A DNA stretch of 64,000 nucleotides from Pisaster brevispinus (Eukaryota > Echinodermata > Asteroidea > Forcipulatida > Asteriidae): the NCBI GenBank assembly GCA_023634235.1, contig JAMKCF010000004.1:8160702-8224701 (forward strand). The letters are read 5' to 3'. Below are positions 11,254 to 22,100 of the stretch, one piece after another (the first letter of the stretch is position 1; the number at the start of each line of letters is the position of its first letter). Under the pieces are notes generated by a model. That model was not told the origin of the DNA. It worked only from the letters and a program-made list of their open reading frames with translations, and did no database searches. The translations under genes and the position numbers were made by a program.

Positions 11254-13090
11254 TTAAACTAGTAATGGCCTTCTGAAATTTGTAAGTAATGCACAAACAA
11301 AGACAATTTGATTTGCAATACTGCAAGTGGATACTTGAATTGGCCTGTCAAAGATATGAAAGTTCTTGATTTGTTCCATGCATCTCTCAATGCGTATACG
11401 GAGGGATGCAATGTTACGCGTTTTGATGACATTTGGCACAGACATTTGCTGGCCTCCTTCCATAAAGGGTGGAATGTTCAGTGTTGCTCCAACTGACGCC
11501 AACAAATCTTGGATGTCAAATCCCTTATCAGCCATGACTCCATCACCAGGTTCCAGTTTACTTGGGAGGTTAGATAAAGACGTTAGCTCTTTATCCGACA
11601 CTGAACCTGCATCACAAATACAAACAATGCATTTTTATATAGTATTAGTAATTTGCTTAAAAAGAGTGAACAATTTCCCTCGTATCGCAAAACAAATGCT
11701 ACACAAAATTCATCATTTGTTATTCAACATTCAATGTCCACAAAAATTAAAGATATTTTTGTTCCAGTGCAAAACTTCCCCTTGATATGACTAAAAGTTG
11801 GAGGAACGAGTGGGGCGGTAGGTTTCCACTTTGAACACAGTTTTATTTTAGACGTACATCAGTGAGTGGTAAGCTGAGATGGGTGTACCTCCAAGTGAAT
11901 CAACAGTAAAAACTAAAACTACAAAAGTCATACATTTATAGTAGTACGTACATGTACCTACAAGGGAGATTGATTTCTAATATATCACATCACATTTAAT
12001 TTTTAAATCCAATTTTAAATAGGCCAAAGTTCGGCCAATGCATCTTTAATAAACAGCAATAAACTTCAGAAGTCATGCTTACCTGTAAAGAGATCAGAAA
12101 CAAAAGACACTGCTCCACTTGGGGTAATGCCAATGAGAACTTTCACTGTGTGTTGCGGCTTTTGTAGTTAGAGAATGTTACAGACTGCATGTCTGGTGCA
12201 GATGGTTTCTCCATTTGGATTTCTGTAGCATCAATGATTATTCTCGTTGAGCGGAAGGATGCCTTAAAACATTCTGGCATTATTTCATTGATGCGTTCTC
12301 GAGAAGGCCAGATGTCTATCTCCTACAACTCAAAGTACATCATATTGATCCACACTGAGAATATTTTTGATACAGACAGAAGATTGGCTGATGCCAAACC
12401 TTTCAGCCAAGTCATTCTCGAGAAGACCAAGTCGCAGTCTGCACATCACCATGAAAAACTGGTTGATGGGAGTCAGTTTCTGTCTGGCCAAAGATGTACA
12501 TGTTGGCAAGCATTTGATAGATGGCTCAAAGTATTCAAAGCAAATTGCAAATCTTTCAAAATCTGGAAAGCCCGTGTAGAAACAAATGTCACTGTCGCAA
12601 TCTTTAAAATTGTTCAATGCAAAACTTACTCTTATCGTTAACGTAACGACTATGGTCAAGTTCTGATTGAGTTTTCATTAAATTCTTACGGCACTCACTG
12701 AGTTTTTTCTTTAGCTTGGCAATCTCGTCGCCACGCTCACAATGTTGGCTCTCGGTTTGGACTCCGATGTCAGTAGATTTCACAAAATCTGACAAAGAAA
12801 CTTGGATCGTTCTTGCTTCTTCTCCCTTTGAAGATAATTGCCTAACTGTGGGTAGTTTTCTCGGTTTGTTTACCTTTGTCCATGGAAATATGGTCGGAAT
12901 GACTGTGTTGTTCAATCTCTTTCCGCCTTCAAAATGTTGGCTACAAATTCTGGTATGTGGCGAATCTGCCTTCAAATGTTTGTTCCTTATAGCGATATCG
13001 TAGCGCTTTCTCAACTTTTTATCTTTTGGAATGCGATAGAACGTTATGTTCTTATTAATTGTTGATTTATTTGAACTGCAATAGGACTTT
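11254..13090 (-). pseudogene. THAP-DDE transposase pseudogene (ISL2EU/Harbinger-like DDE)
   Basis: Read on minus, the protein begins with a THAP zinc finger: YCSSNK (~13080), FYRIPKDKK (~13030), HTRICSQHFEGG and the VIPTIFP motif (~12895). A coiled linker follows, then a helix-turn-helix segment (FYTGFPDFERF near 12580, LTPINQFF...ENDLAERFG near 12430), then the catalytic domain with Asp in IIIDATEI (~12230), Asp in VMADKGF (~11530) and Glu in IERCMEQIK (~11390). An intron spans 12082-11607 (donor GTAAG, acceptor TGCAG). It is clearly broken: an extra T near 12605 shifts frame, ~4 extra bases near 12370 shift it again, a TAG lies at 12325-12323, and there is another shift near 12170. The stop is at 11256-11254. 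It converges on the YqaJ gene and shares the same TIR-bounded element. The 2-bp target duplication argues for ISL2EU over Harbinger. Confidence 0.85.
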
Positions 13091-13937
13091 CTCGTTCAAA
13101 GCCTTGGAGCTCACGGATGTCTTTCACTAGTTTCCTCTTGTCTGCCATGTCTCTGATATTTTCATTTTTGATAATTTCACCACATTTGTTTGAAATTTTT
13201 TGCAGCCCACTAGTGGATGGTACAGCTGTGTCCATTGATGTCAAGAGCCTCCTCGCACCTGCGGTTGCAATGCCAGTGTTCTGCAGGCCAACTTGGAAAG
13301 ACATGTTTGGGGTTGCAGTGCGCCGTCCCCGCTTCCTACCCTCGTTAGCTATCTCACTGTACAGTTTTGTCTTTTGTGTTTTAAAACCACACTTTTTGCA
13401 GGACATTACCTCTGAGACGGCTAAACCTCTACGCTCTTCTGCCTCGGCCAGTAGTTTGGGTTGACCATCACACTCAGGATGTCCTTGTTGATGATCAAGT
13501 ACAGCTTGTGCACCCAGCTCCAGAGCTGAGTTAATGTCTACAAAACGATAACCTCCTCCTTGTTGATCAGTTCCATTCTTGGGCAGTGGCTGGCCACATT
13601 TGTTGGCTATTGGGATCACTCCCTTGAGCTGGATCTTGTCAACTGGAGCCATTTCTACAACTTTTGGGCGAAGGAGCATCACATTTCTGCGGTTGTCTTG
13701 TTCCATCTGTGCTGGAGTGTGGCAGAAATCTCCTCGCTCCGTATTTTGGGTGGCTAAACTCAACTGCTGATGGGTTGGCCTGACATACCGTGGTGTAGGT
13801 ATACTTTGAGTTTCACTGCCTGTGTCTTGTAGCGAATTAAATTGATTTTTCTGCTTGAACCAAGTTTTTTGCATCTTGAAAATGCCGTGTCTAGTTCTAC
13901 CCATTTTTATGGCAATGGAGTTGTTACAGAATGGCAT
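13044..13937 (-). CDS. ORF resembling the N-terminal half of Mutator-like transposase-domain proteins
   Basis: An open frame of 297 codons runs on the minus strand. Its start (MGRTRHGIFKMQ..., with an earlier in-frame ATG a few codons upstream), a segment GYRFVDINSALELG, and a Cys pair block (GLAVSEVMSCKKCGFKTQKT, ~13430-13370) followed by FQVGLQNTGIATAGARRLL match my memory of the first part of the metazoan Mutator-like transposase-domain family, normally followed by a VSxDGTWQKRG catalytic region. That catalytic part is absent: the frame runs out at 13044 while the THAP transposase frame begins on the same strand at ~13090. It may be a captured or truncated second transposon, or a third gene carried by this element. 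It could be a first exon, but no obvious donor decides this. Family assignment is from memory and moderately sure. Confidence 0.6.
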   Translation of the reverse strand: MPFCNNSIAIKMGRTRHGIFKMQKTWFKQKNQFNSLQDTGSETQSIPTPRYVRPTHQQLSLATQNTERGDFCHTPAQMEQDNRRNVMLLRPKVVEMAPVDKIQLKGVIPIANKCGQPLPKNGTDQQGGGYRFVDINSALELGAQAVLDHQQGHPECDGQPKLLAEAEERRGLAVSEVMSCKKCGFKTQKTKLYSEIANEGRKRGRRTATPNMSFQVGLQNTGIATAGARRLLTSMDTAVPSTSGLQKISNKCGEIIKNENIRDMADKRKLVKDIRELQGFERESPIAVQINQQLIRT

Positions 13938-15319
13938 CCATCATCAGTGATCTCACATTAATTTGTGGTATGAAGCAAGAATACTTTTAGAATTCTCCCG
14001 ATGCACAAGCTAGCATATTGGGGGCCGACACTACGCTGAACGCACAAATTTCGGCCGATATGCCAAACAATTATTTTTTTTTATTTTTTATTTTAGATTT
14101 CACAAAAGTGTATTAAGATAAAACCATTGCCAATGCTCCCTATTGGACAGTAGGACCTGTGAAAAGGCCCCCATCCCAGGGGAATCGTCTAAGATGATAG
14201 CCATCTGTTTCTGGGCAGAGTTCACTTGTCCCTATCAACCAGAAACAATCATAATGGTTTGGCCTTTTTCAACATGCCCCGCACACACCCCGCCCACCCC
14301 TTCCCTCTTTTCCCCCTTTCCAGAGGTAGAATAAAATTTGAAAGGGCAGTTAAATGTACAAAAAGTGACCTATGTGTTTTTTAGATTTTATAAAGCTCCC
14401 TATTTTAGACTAATATGAATGCATGGTTAGAAAAATTGAAGGGAAAGCAAAATGTGCCCCTCCCCCCCCCCCGGCCAGCCCCCTTTCATTTTTACAGCTT
14501 TTTCATGCAAATTAACCCCCTCTTGATGACTAATTAAATAACTTGTAAGTTTTTTTATAATCCTGTAATAAAAACAAAAATGTAAATAGCTCTTTGAGTG
14601 AGGATTTGGTTAAAACTTCTGACTTGTCCTTAGAATGTACACAGTGTGTCGTGCAGGTTTTTCTTCTTGCATTGCTTAAAGTACATGTAAATGCGCCATT
14701 ATGTTTGACCTTGTTGTAGCATCAAACGCAATAAAAAAAATGCCATTTTTTCCCCCAGATATCAGGTCAGTGACTCATTCTCAACGATTTAAGCATAATT
14801 TTTCAACCATACAGAATAATTAAGTGCCCTTATAGGGTGCACCACACTAAATGGACAAATATTCATGCGCCAAGCTCATTATCATAATTTGTATACCCAC
14901 AGAATTTTTTTAATTATAACGTTTTGGGGGTCGTGCAATTAATAGAATGTGTAATTATAAGAATCTAGCACAACCTGGGGGTTATGTGTTTCAACTTTTG
15001 GGGAGACTTGATAAATTTAGGCGTTTAAGTTGGCCCTATTTTACTTGGCAAGTGGAGAAGTGCTTCACGAAAACTGGCAGCAAGTCGGTTTGGGAAAAAG
15101 TTCATTTTCGGGGGGTGTTTTTTCTGGGGTTGCTAGCAAAAATTCCAAACGGCTGACCTGCCAAAAATTGAAAAGAATTCTGAAGTTTAGTTGTCCGAAA
15201 ATATGTCTGATTGGTTTTCAAGAGGCTGAGAGACTTACACGATTTTTTGAGTATTTTTGAATATTTATCATTTAGCATTGGTTCCTATAGGAGTTTATTT
15301 TGTGTGGTGCGCCCATACG
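13938..15319. other. noncoding right subterminal region of the transposon
   Basis: About 1.4 kb between the minus-strand ORFs and the right TIR. It is AT-rich with short C- and G-runs (~14460, ~15105). No frame has family-like translation. It would have to contain the promoter of the two minus-strand genes. Confidence 0.5.
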
Positions 15320-15371
15320 GCTCTGCCCGGAAGTAAATTACAGCGCCCTCAAGCGGTGAAAAATACGGGGC
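15320..15371. repeat. right terminal inverted repeat of the transposon
   Basis: Its reverse complement starts GCCCCGTATTTTTCACC and carries TGAGGGCGCT and TTACTTCCGGG in the same order as the left end at 6382. AT at 15372-15373 is the second copy of the target duplication. Confidence 0.85.
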
Positions 15372-15423
15372 ATTAGGCTTATTGTTTCAAGCAGCAGTGC
15401 GCGGAGTGGGGAGATATTTTATC
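15372..15423 (+). repeat. end of duplicate copy A (matches 17430-17481)
   Basis: ATTAGGCTTATTGTTTC through GAGATATTTTATC matches 17430-17481 with only about two differences. The match stops at 15423/17481. This is the right flank of the transposon insertion and marks the junction where copy B of the tandem duplication begins (15424). Confidence 0.82.
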
Positions 15424-15424
15424 G

Positions 15425-15565
15425 TCCTTTTAAAATCGAATGTACCCATATTATGCAACACCCCTTCATGAACAAACACCCTTTCATGTACAACATTTAT
15501 CACCTCTTTCTATTCTTTGAAAAATTGAGTGTACCCATTTTGCAACATCCCTTCATGAACATAAC
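15425..15565 (+). repeat. short tandem repeats in the P450 5' flank
   Basis: The phrase TTGCAACA(C)CCCTTCATGAAC recurs at ~15453, ~15541 and, in copy A, at ~6066, together with ACAACATTTATCACCTCTTT. This is a short, imperfect tandem array in the region 590-730 bp before the P450 start codon. Any promoter role is speculative. Confidence 0.5.
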
Positions 15566-15624
15566 GATACGATATTGTGCGTGTTGCAATTTGTGTTGCG
15601 TCAACATTAGACTCTTCCTTACAA

Positions 15625-16095
15625 ACTCGACAATCGTCCCAACTATAGTTGGGACTGGTCCCAACTTGAGTGTTAAAGTTTGGACGTCCCAACTATAGTT
15701 GGGATCGCCCATAGAGCTCAACAGGATAACCGTGATCGATCATGCGTGGATTGCTGTGTGGTCGACACGTAGAAATAGACCTCGTTCTCAGACGGTGCAG
15801 TATAGTTGCTTTATTTCAAACCCGCGTCTCGGCTCTGTGCAGACTCATGTTAAAACTGAGGATGGCCTTTCTCTCGGAAAACCAAAATTCTAATTAAAAA
15901 TTTCTAAATTTAAATATTCTCAAGTACTAGTATAAAGTGGTCATAATAACTTCATACTTTCTATTTATTGATTTTAGTTTATTCACGGAGGGTGGTGCGC
16001 TGTGTTTACTGCGATCCAAACTATAGTTGGGGCACCCTAACTTTAACACTCAAGTTGGGACCAGTCCCAACTATAGTTGGGACGATTGTCAAGTT
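15625..16095. mobile_element. fold-back MITE with ~75 bp inverted ends, just upstream of the P450 start
   Basis: The left arm (15625-15704) and right arm (16016-16095) are near-perfect inverted repeats containing GACAATCGTCCC, the palindrome GTCCCAACTATAGTTGGGAC (15636-15655 and 16064-16083) and GTGTTAAAGTT. A second partial palindrome closes each arm. The right arm ends only ~60 bp before the P450 ATG at 16157. Copy A of the duplication shows no such element, so it may be a young insertion or may have been deleted there. It could supply or disturb promoter elements. Confidence 0.75.
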
Positions 16096-16156
16096 GGGGC
16101 GGAACAAGACCACAGAGAAAGGATAAGATAAACCAATCGTACAAAGAGTGCTGATC

Positions 16157-19100
16157 ATGTGGATGGAAGGTGCACTAGCTGAGACCGTCGGGTTGCAGTC
16201 AACCATTATTTTCTTGGTTGTTGTTCTCCTTGGCTTGTTCTGGATTCGTCTGCCGAAGAATCTTCCACCAGGACCTACTGGTTTGCCAGGAATTGGTAGT
16301 TTACTGGCCCTTCGGTCTTGCGCACCTTATTTAAGGTTCACCGAGTGGTCCAAGAAGTACGGGGGCGTGTATAGTGTTCGACTTGGTCATTCCCTGCTCG
16401 TTGTTTTGAATGATATCCAGCACATAAAGGAAGCTTTGCATAAACAAGCTGACGACTTTTCTGATAGATTTCGAAATGCAATTGCTGTTGATTTGGGAAT
16501 TGAAGGTATGCGTATAAATTAAGCAAATAAAATTACATGTTTATATCGGTTGGCATAGATAGTATAGGCAATTGAGGATCATCCCTATCACAGGGCATTT
16601 AATTAGCCCTGGTAGGACGTCAGTGCCACTGCACTGACGTCCTGGGTTTAAAGCTTCTCTACAATGCGAACCAATTTTTGACTAATGTTTTTTCGTATTT
16701 TTACCTGATTTAAGAAGCTGAAACTCTGTTGTTATATTCTTCATGGCCATAACTACACTTTTGATGCATCAAAAAATAATAAATATATGCATGGATGATA
16801 TTATTCCAGAAAATAAATCGCACATCCACGCTAACGTTTTAAACATCGTGTACCGATTGACGAGTAAGCACGTGTGCGCATGTGCGAAATGCATAGCGGC
16901 TCCATCGACTTCCTTGTAGCGCGAACGAATGTAGTCTAGGTGCAAGACTTTGTTTTGATTATTCCCAGCGAGATGGCACTATCATTTGCAGGCGGGTTCG
17001 TGGATGATAGCGCCCTCTCGCGGGTAAAATCATGACAAAAAGCGAGAGGAATCTTGCACGAGACTAGAACAAGTGTGACGAACTTGCTATGGGCGCGCTT
17101 GCGTGTGAGTATTCATAAACGGAGTCTGAACAGAAAGTTACAGAGGAGACGTCAATTTCCATTTTATTTTCACAAATAATGTCATCCAAGGATAAAATCA
17201 ACAATTCTGAACCCATCAGGCTGATAGCTCAGGACACCAGGAATATGTGGGTAAAGCTTCAGCTTCACCAATGAGGTAAAAATATGCAAAAATGTTGGTT
17301 TAAAATTTGTCGCATTGGTACGATAGCTTTATACCCTGGACTCCGTCGCGTTGTATGCAACGGAGGAGTCCAACCTGGGCTAGGCATTTAATGATCTATC
17401 TGAAAAGTACTAATCATTCACAGATCTTAATTAGGCTTATTGTTTCAAGCAGCAGTGCGCGGAGTAGGAGATATTTTATCCCTCATCTGCCCAGCGGCAT
17501 TCCAAGCCGTGGACAGAATCTTCTAGAGAAACATTTTCCCCTGACAAGATTTTCTATCCTCACTTGGGTCGTTTTGTCTCCCACTAAAAACTTGCTCTAG
17601 AACCAAAGTTTGCTCCTTAATGTTTCAAAGACACTTTAAAAATCAATGACACTTTCAAGTTACTTTCGGGTACTATTATATGTGTTTTGTTTTGAAGAAA
17701 AAAGACCTACGTTTCCGTTTAGGTATCATAAGCTCATCTTCCTGCATTGAGCAGCGTTCTGAATGCTGCATGTCTGTTAAAAAATGAATATGATAACGTT
17801 ATGACAACGTAAGTATCACATATGCAAATTAGGAGATCGGGCTTAGAAGTTGTAAAATACTAAATAGTATTTTTTGAAATATAATTTATGAACTAGGTAT
17901 CCTGATTCCTTCTTGTATTAGTCTTAACTTTAACTATCAGAGGATTTAGTGATAAATTAAAGACCAAACAAAATACCTCCAACCAACCCTCTCCATTTCA
18001 AACATTATGTATTTATTAGTACATTTTCTTAATGTCGGATTTTAATACTTTTCTTGTATTAAAAAAAAGGGTAAATTCGCGGCCAAAAAAACACTCCGCA
18101 GCAGCAAGCCGTTCAGAAACATGAGCGCCTGTAACCGATAATGGCAGCAAACATTTTACGTGAAATAGTGACGTAGCTGGGCGTGTGATATTCTCGTGCC
18201 CGCGGCGTTACACAGACAGCACCGGTCTGGTTTCGGTCTCCCTGAGCGTTGCTAGTTCAAAAATAGTCTGGTTTGACATAGCAGCATGGGAAGTGAAGGT
18301 CGTCACAACTGTACTTTTTAGCGAAACAAAGCAACAATACTTTTACTAGTTTTCACGTGAAATTTACTATACAAAAACTTTCATTCAGTGTCTGAAATCC
18401 TCGAGTCAAGTTTACCAAGGTTCATGGTATTTTGTCGTAAGAATTTAAGAAAAAGGTAAGGTAAATTTACCTACCATTCTGTATTGTGACGCCGGTGTTC
18501 AAGATCCTCGGCGTTATCCGAATCTTCTGTGCCCGCGGCTTCATCATCTGCCACTTCGGGCTCAAATTGATAGGGTTCAATTCCCCGAATTTCCCCGTGT
18601 TCAGCATCAGAGTTATCATCTTCATTAAATGAAGATGATGAACAATATAATTGGTCACTAGTTGCATTTGATACTTCCTCACAATCAAGTTCACTTTCGG
18701 ACGACGACGGCATGCTTGAACTTTACTCACGTGGGTGTGCATGTACATGTACATGTATGTCATAGTATTATTATGTACACGGTGCGTCACACGACGCGGC
18801 GCAGTAAACAGTCGTTTCGTTGTCTCATACGTCCAGCTACGTCATCTTGAAAGTCTCTATTCACTAAAAAGTGCACCCGACGGCTTTTGTTTCACTTTCT
18901 GCTGCGTGAAGGCAGACGCAAAGCATTTTTTTCATAATTTCTTTTGGGGTATATTAAAATGATGACACCAGTATTTTTTTGTTATTTGTACTAATAAATA
19001 TATAATGTTTAAAATGGTGGAATTATTTTGGGTCATTTTGTGCCCTCTTTAAATTGAGAACAGTCATTAGTTGTGATGTCAAACAAGTTGTGGTGTCAAC

Positions 19101-22100
19101 AAAGTTGTTAGCTGATAAATATCCTCCAAAACATCCCAACGAGCCGCGCTTGAACTATTCAGCATTATGGTCTAAAGATAAATAATTTTATTTTGTTCGA
19201 CGGAAATATTGTTTTGTGTTCCCTCGAAATGTTAATTTGATCGATGAAAATAATATTTCGTGTCTACGAAATTACATTTTGTTTCCTTGAAATGTTACTT
19301 CGTTCAATCGAAATAATATTTCGTGTCCTCAATATAAAATATTGTGTATTATCTTGTGAACCGAATGCCATAGAATTATATAGTCTGTGTTCCTTCTTGT
19401 AGCTTACAGCACATGTACATTTTATTTAGAAATGTGACCGCCAGTTTAGCCTTTACTTCCGGTACAAACAGCAAGCTCTAGGTCATATATTTAGGTTCAG
19501 TGTAAGAGCCAGATTCAGAGACAGGTTCAAGTTCAAAATGTGGTTAGGGTTTTGGCCACAGTAAAAGTCAAGTTGAGGGTCTGTGCTAGGTTTAGGGTGA
19601 TGTGTACTGCTTAAAATTGAGAATCGTCAGCACATGTAATATTTTATTATGAAATGTGACCCCATTTTAACTTGCACTTCCGATTCGAAATTTAAAGGCA
19701 TATTTAAAGTCAAAATAAGGGTATGTCGAAGGTAAAGGTTCCTCTATCTCAAAGTCAGGCTCACTTTAAAGGTATGGGCGTTTAGTCAAAGCAAAACAAA
19801 AACGGAACAGCTTTGTGTTTGTTCACAAAAACCTGTCTATATAGTGTGTACTTTGTAATTAAACTAATACTTTTTCACAACGTGATGGTAAAAACAAAGA
19901 TACTACGTTGTGATAAATTTTTAAAAGGCCTCCAACGTGATGTTCACAATTAAACGTGTGTGGTTAAAGGTTGAGATAACGTGGCTGTCACAACTTGAAC
20001 ACTACTTGTACAAAACCAAAATACAAAGTGATGACAACGTGATCACCAAAACTTTGCCATTGCGTTTTGATAGGGCCTACCAAAATACAACGACAAGACA
20101 ACGTACAGCCGAAACGTAAATATGACGTTTGACAAAAACAAAATACAACGTGCAGACAACGTCCTCGTCACAACATAATTACTACATTTTAATGAGACCC
20201 AAATGCACTTTATCCACAACGTTATTGCCTTAACTAAGTATTACTTTGTAAGAATACCCCCCCCAAAAAAAAAAAAAAAAAAAATGCCGTGAAGGTTGCA
20301 TATAAAACTTTTCGGTAACTTTGCATAAGTTACCAACATACAACCAATGTACAACATTGGTTGAAAATCATGTTAAGATCTGACGTTTATGCAAAGTAGT
20401 CAAAACGTTGTCATCCCATCGACCAAATTGCAACCTTATCACAACGTTGTGCAATGTTGTAACAACGTATTGTGTTAGCTGGGGTATCACCATAAATCTC
20501 TATGGTATCACTAAGTTACTATTGAATACAGATACATTTTTGAGAGCACTTTTTTACAAGGTTGAGGCACAGCATTGTGTTGGTTGTTTAATCCTTTAAT
20601 TAATTTGAATGAATATGGATATTGTAATCATGGCGTACGTGCGTTTGTGAAAAAAATTCCATACCCTCGTCAAGTTAAAAAAAGGAAAATTTCGGCCTAG
20701 CAATAGAGGGCGCTTCAGTATGCATACAGATTATACCATGACCGATTTGGGCTGAGGGTGTACCCCCCCCCCCCCCCGCCATACTTGAACGCATTGTTTT
20801 TCCTCTTGTACAGACGGTTCTACAAGTGCAGTCGTTGTTATAATAGTATAAAGAGAATCGGTTTGGGCGCGGAGTCAGGGTCATGTGCAGCAATAGAGGG
20901 CGAATGTGCATTCGTGAAGGTTCTATAAGCAAAGCCGTTATTAAAGTTACACGACAGAAAAGGGTTCGGTATGAGCGCAGAGGCATGGTCGTTTCGAAGC
21001 ATTAGTTCAATAGAGGCCGCTGCACCATGAAGTCAGATGAAGGGATTGAGTGGAAGCTTTGGTGCAGGGTAATTTGCACATCACTATGCTGCAGCAAACA
21101 TGTTGGCTCTGTAGGTAATGTCACAGATAACGGCAAATAATAATAAAAGGAATTCGAACTACATTTCTCTCTTTCTCAAATATCCTTTGTGAAGGAAGTG
21201 TTCGAGAACGGCAATGGTGTATGTAAAGTGGAAATCGGACCATATTTTCATTTCTAAAATTATCCTAATTGAGTGTATGGTGTTTTTTTATATGAGTAAA
21301 ATGAGTATAAGATTGAAAATGAAAATCTTTCCCATAAAAATTAATGAGGGGGTGTTTGAGAACGGCAACGCTATACATATTAGTAGTTAATGTAAAGTGC
21401 AGATCTTTATCTGACCTCAGAATTTGTTTTGCCACCCTGGTGAAAAAAAACTGCATCTGTTATTTTTCTTTGGATCTGAAGATAACAAGCTCTTTCATCT
21501 ACCTCTCTAGTGCTGAGGATACTGTTGCCCAAAGCTCCTTGAATCTATAACTCCAGGGGTTACCAAGAAGTGGACTAGCTAGAGATAACTTCCCCCACCC
21601 CCAGATAGTTGTACCGTAAAGGACAATTGTCCTTTGATTCTATTGAGTGATTTTCTCCCAATAGGTAGTTTTATCTTTGAAAACGGCTACATTTGGAAGG
21701 CACGTCGTCGGTTCGGTCTGGGAGCTCTGAGAAGCTTTGGTATGGGTAAGACGAGCATTGAGCATTCCATCAATGAGGAATCACGGTACCTCCTCGACGG
21801 CTTCGCAGACCAAGAAGGAAAACCATTCGATGCCATACACCTTGTCAACAATGCCGTCTCCAACATCATTTGTAAGCTATGCTTCGGCTACAGATTCAAC
21901 TATTCAGATCCTAAATTTACTGAGCTCATTGCAAGGACCAGGGAGCAGTTATCTTCCGTTGGTCCAAGAAACTTAGTCAATGTATTCAGTTGGATCATTC
22001 ACACGCCACTGTATGCCCGGGTGAGAGAAACTAATCAGTTTCTGAAGGATTTCATTTTCGGGATTGTGAAGGTAATGATCGTTTTCATCCACCATATGGT

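Larger units (their letters stand above)
6382..15371. mobile_element. ~8,990 bp DNA transposon, probable ISL2EU superfamily, with 2-bp AT target duplication
   Basis: The left end (6382 onward) and the reverse complement of the right end (15371 backward) share an imperfect terminal inverted repeat: G-x-x-CC-x-TATTTTT, then ACC, then TGAGGGCGCT, 24 of the first 30 positions by eye. A shared ACTTCCGGG block follows further in. AT flanks both sides (6380-6381 and 15372-15373), and the duplicated locus at 17392-17481 shows the same flank joined without the insert (CTTAATTAGGC), so both ends are fixed to the base. Inside are a + strand SAP-SWIM-YqaJ gene (6524-9859), a - strand THAP-DDE transposase pseudogene (13090-11254) and a - strand Mutator-like ORF (13937-13044). 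From family knowledge, ISL2EU elements have AT duplications, THAP-bearing transposases and a YqaJ-like companion protein. Harbinger elements, which also use a DDE_Tnp_4-type transposase, make 3-bp duplications instead. Both main genes carry lesions, so this copy is probably non-autonomous. Confidence 0.85.

Noticed and set aside
11254..13090. Plain Harbinger (PIF) transposase with 3-bp TWA duplication
   Set aside because: The empty-site comparison gives a 2-bp AT duplication, and the element carries a YqaJ companion, not the Myb-like second protein typical of Harbinger.
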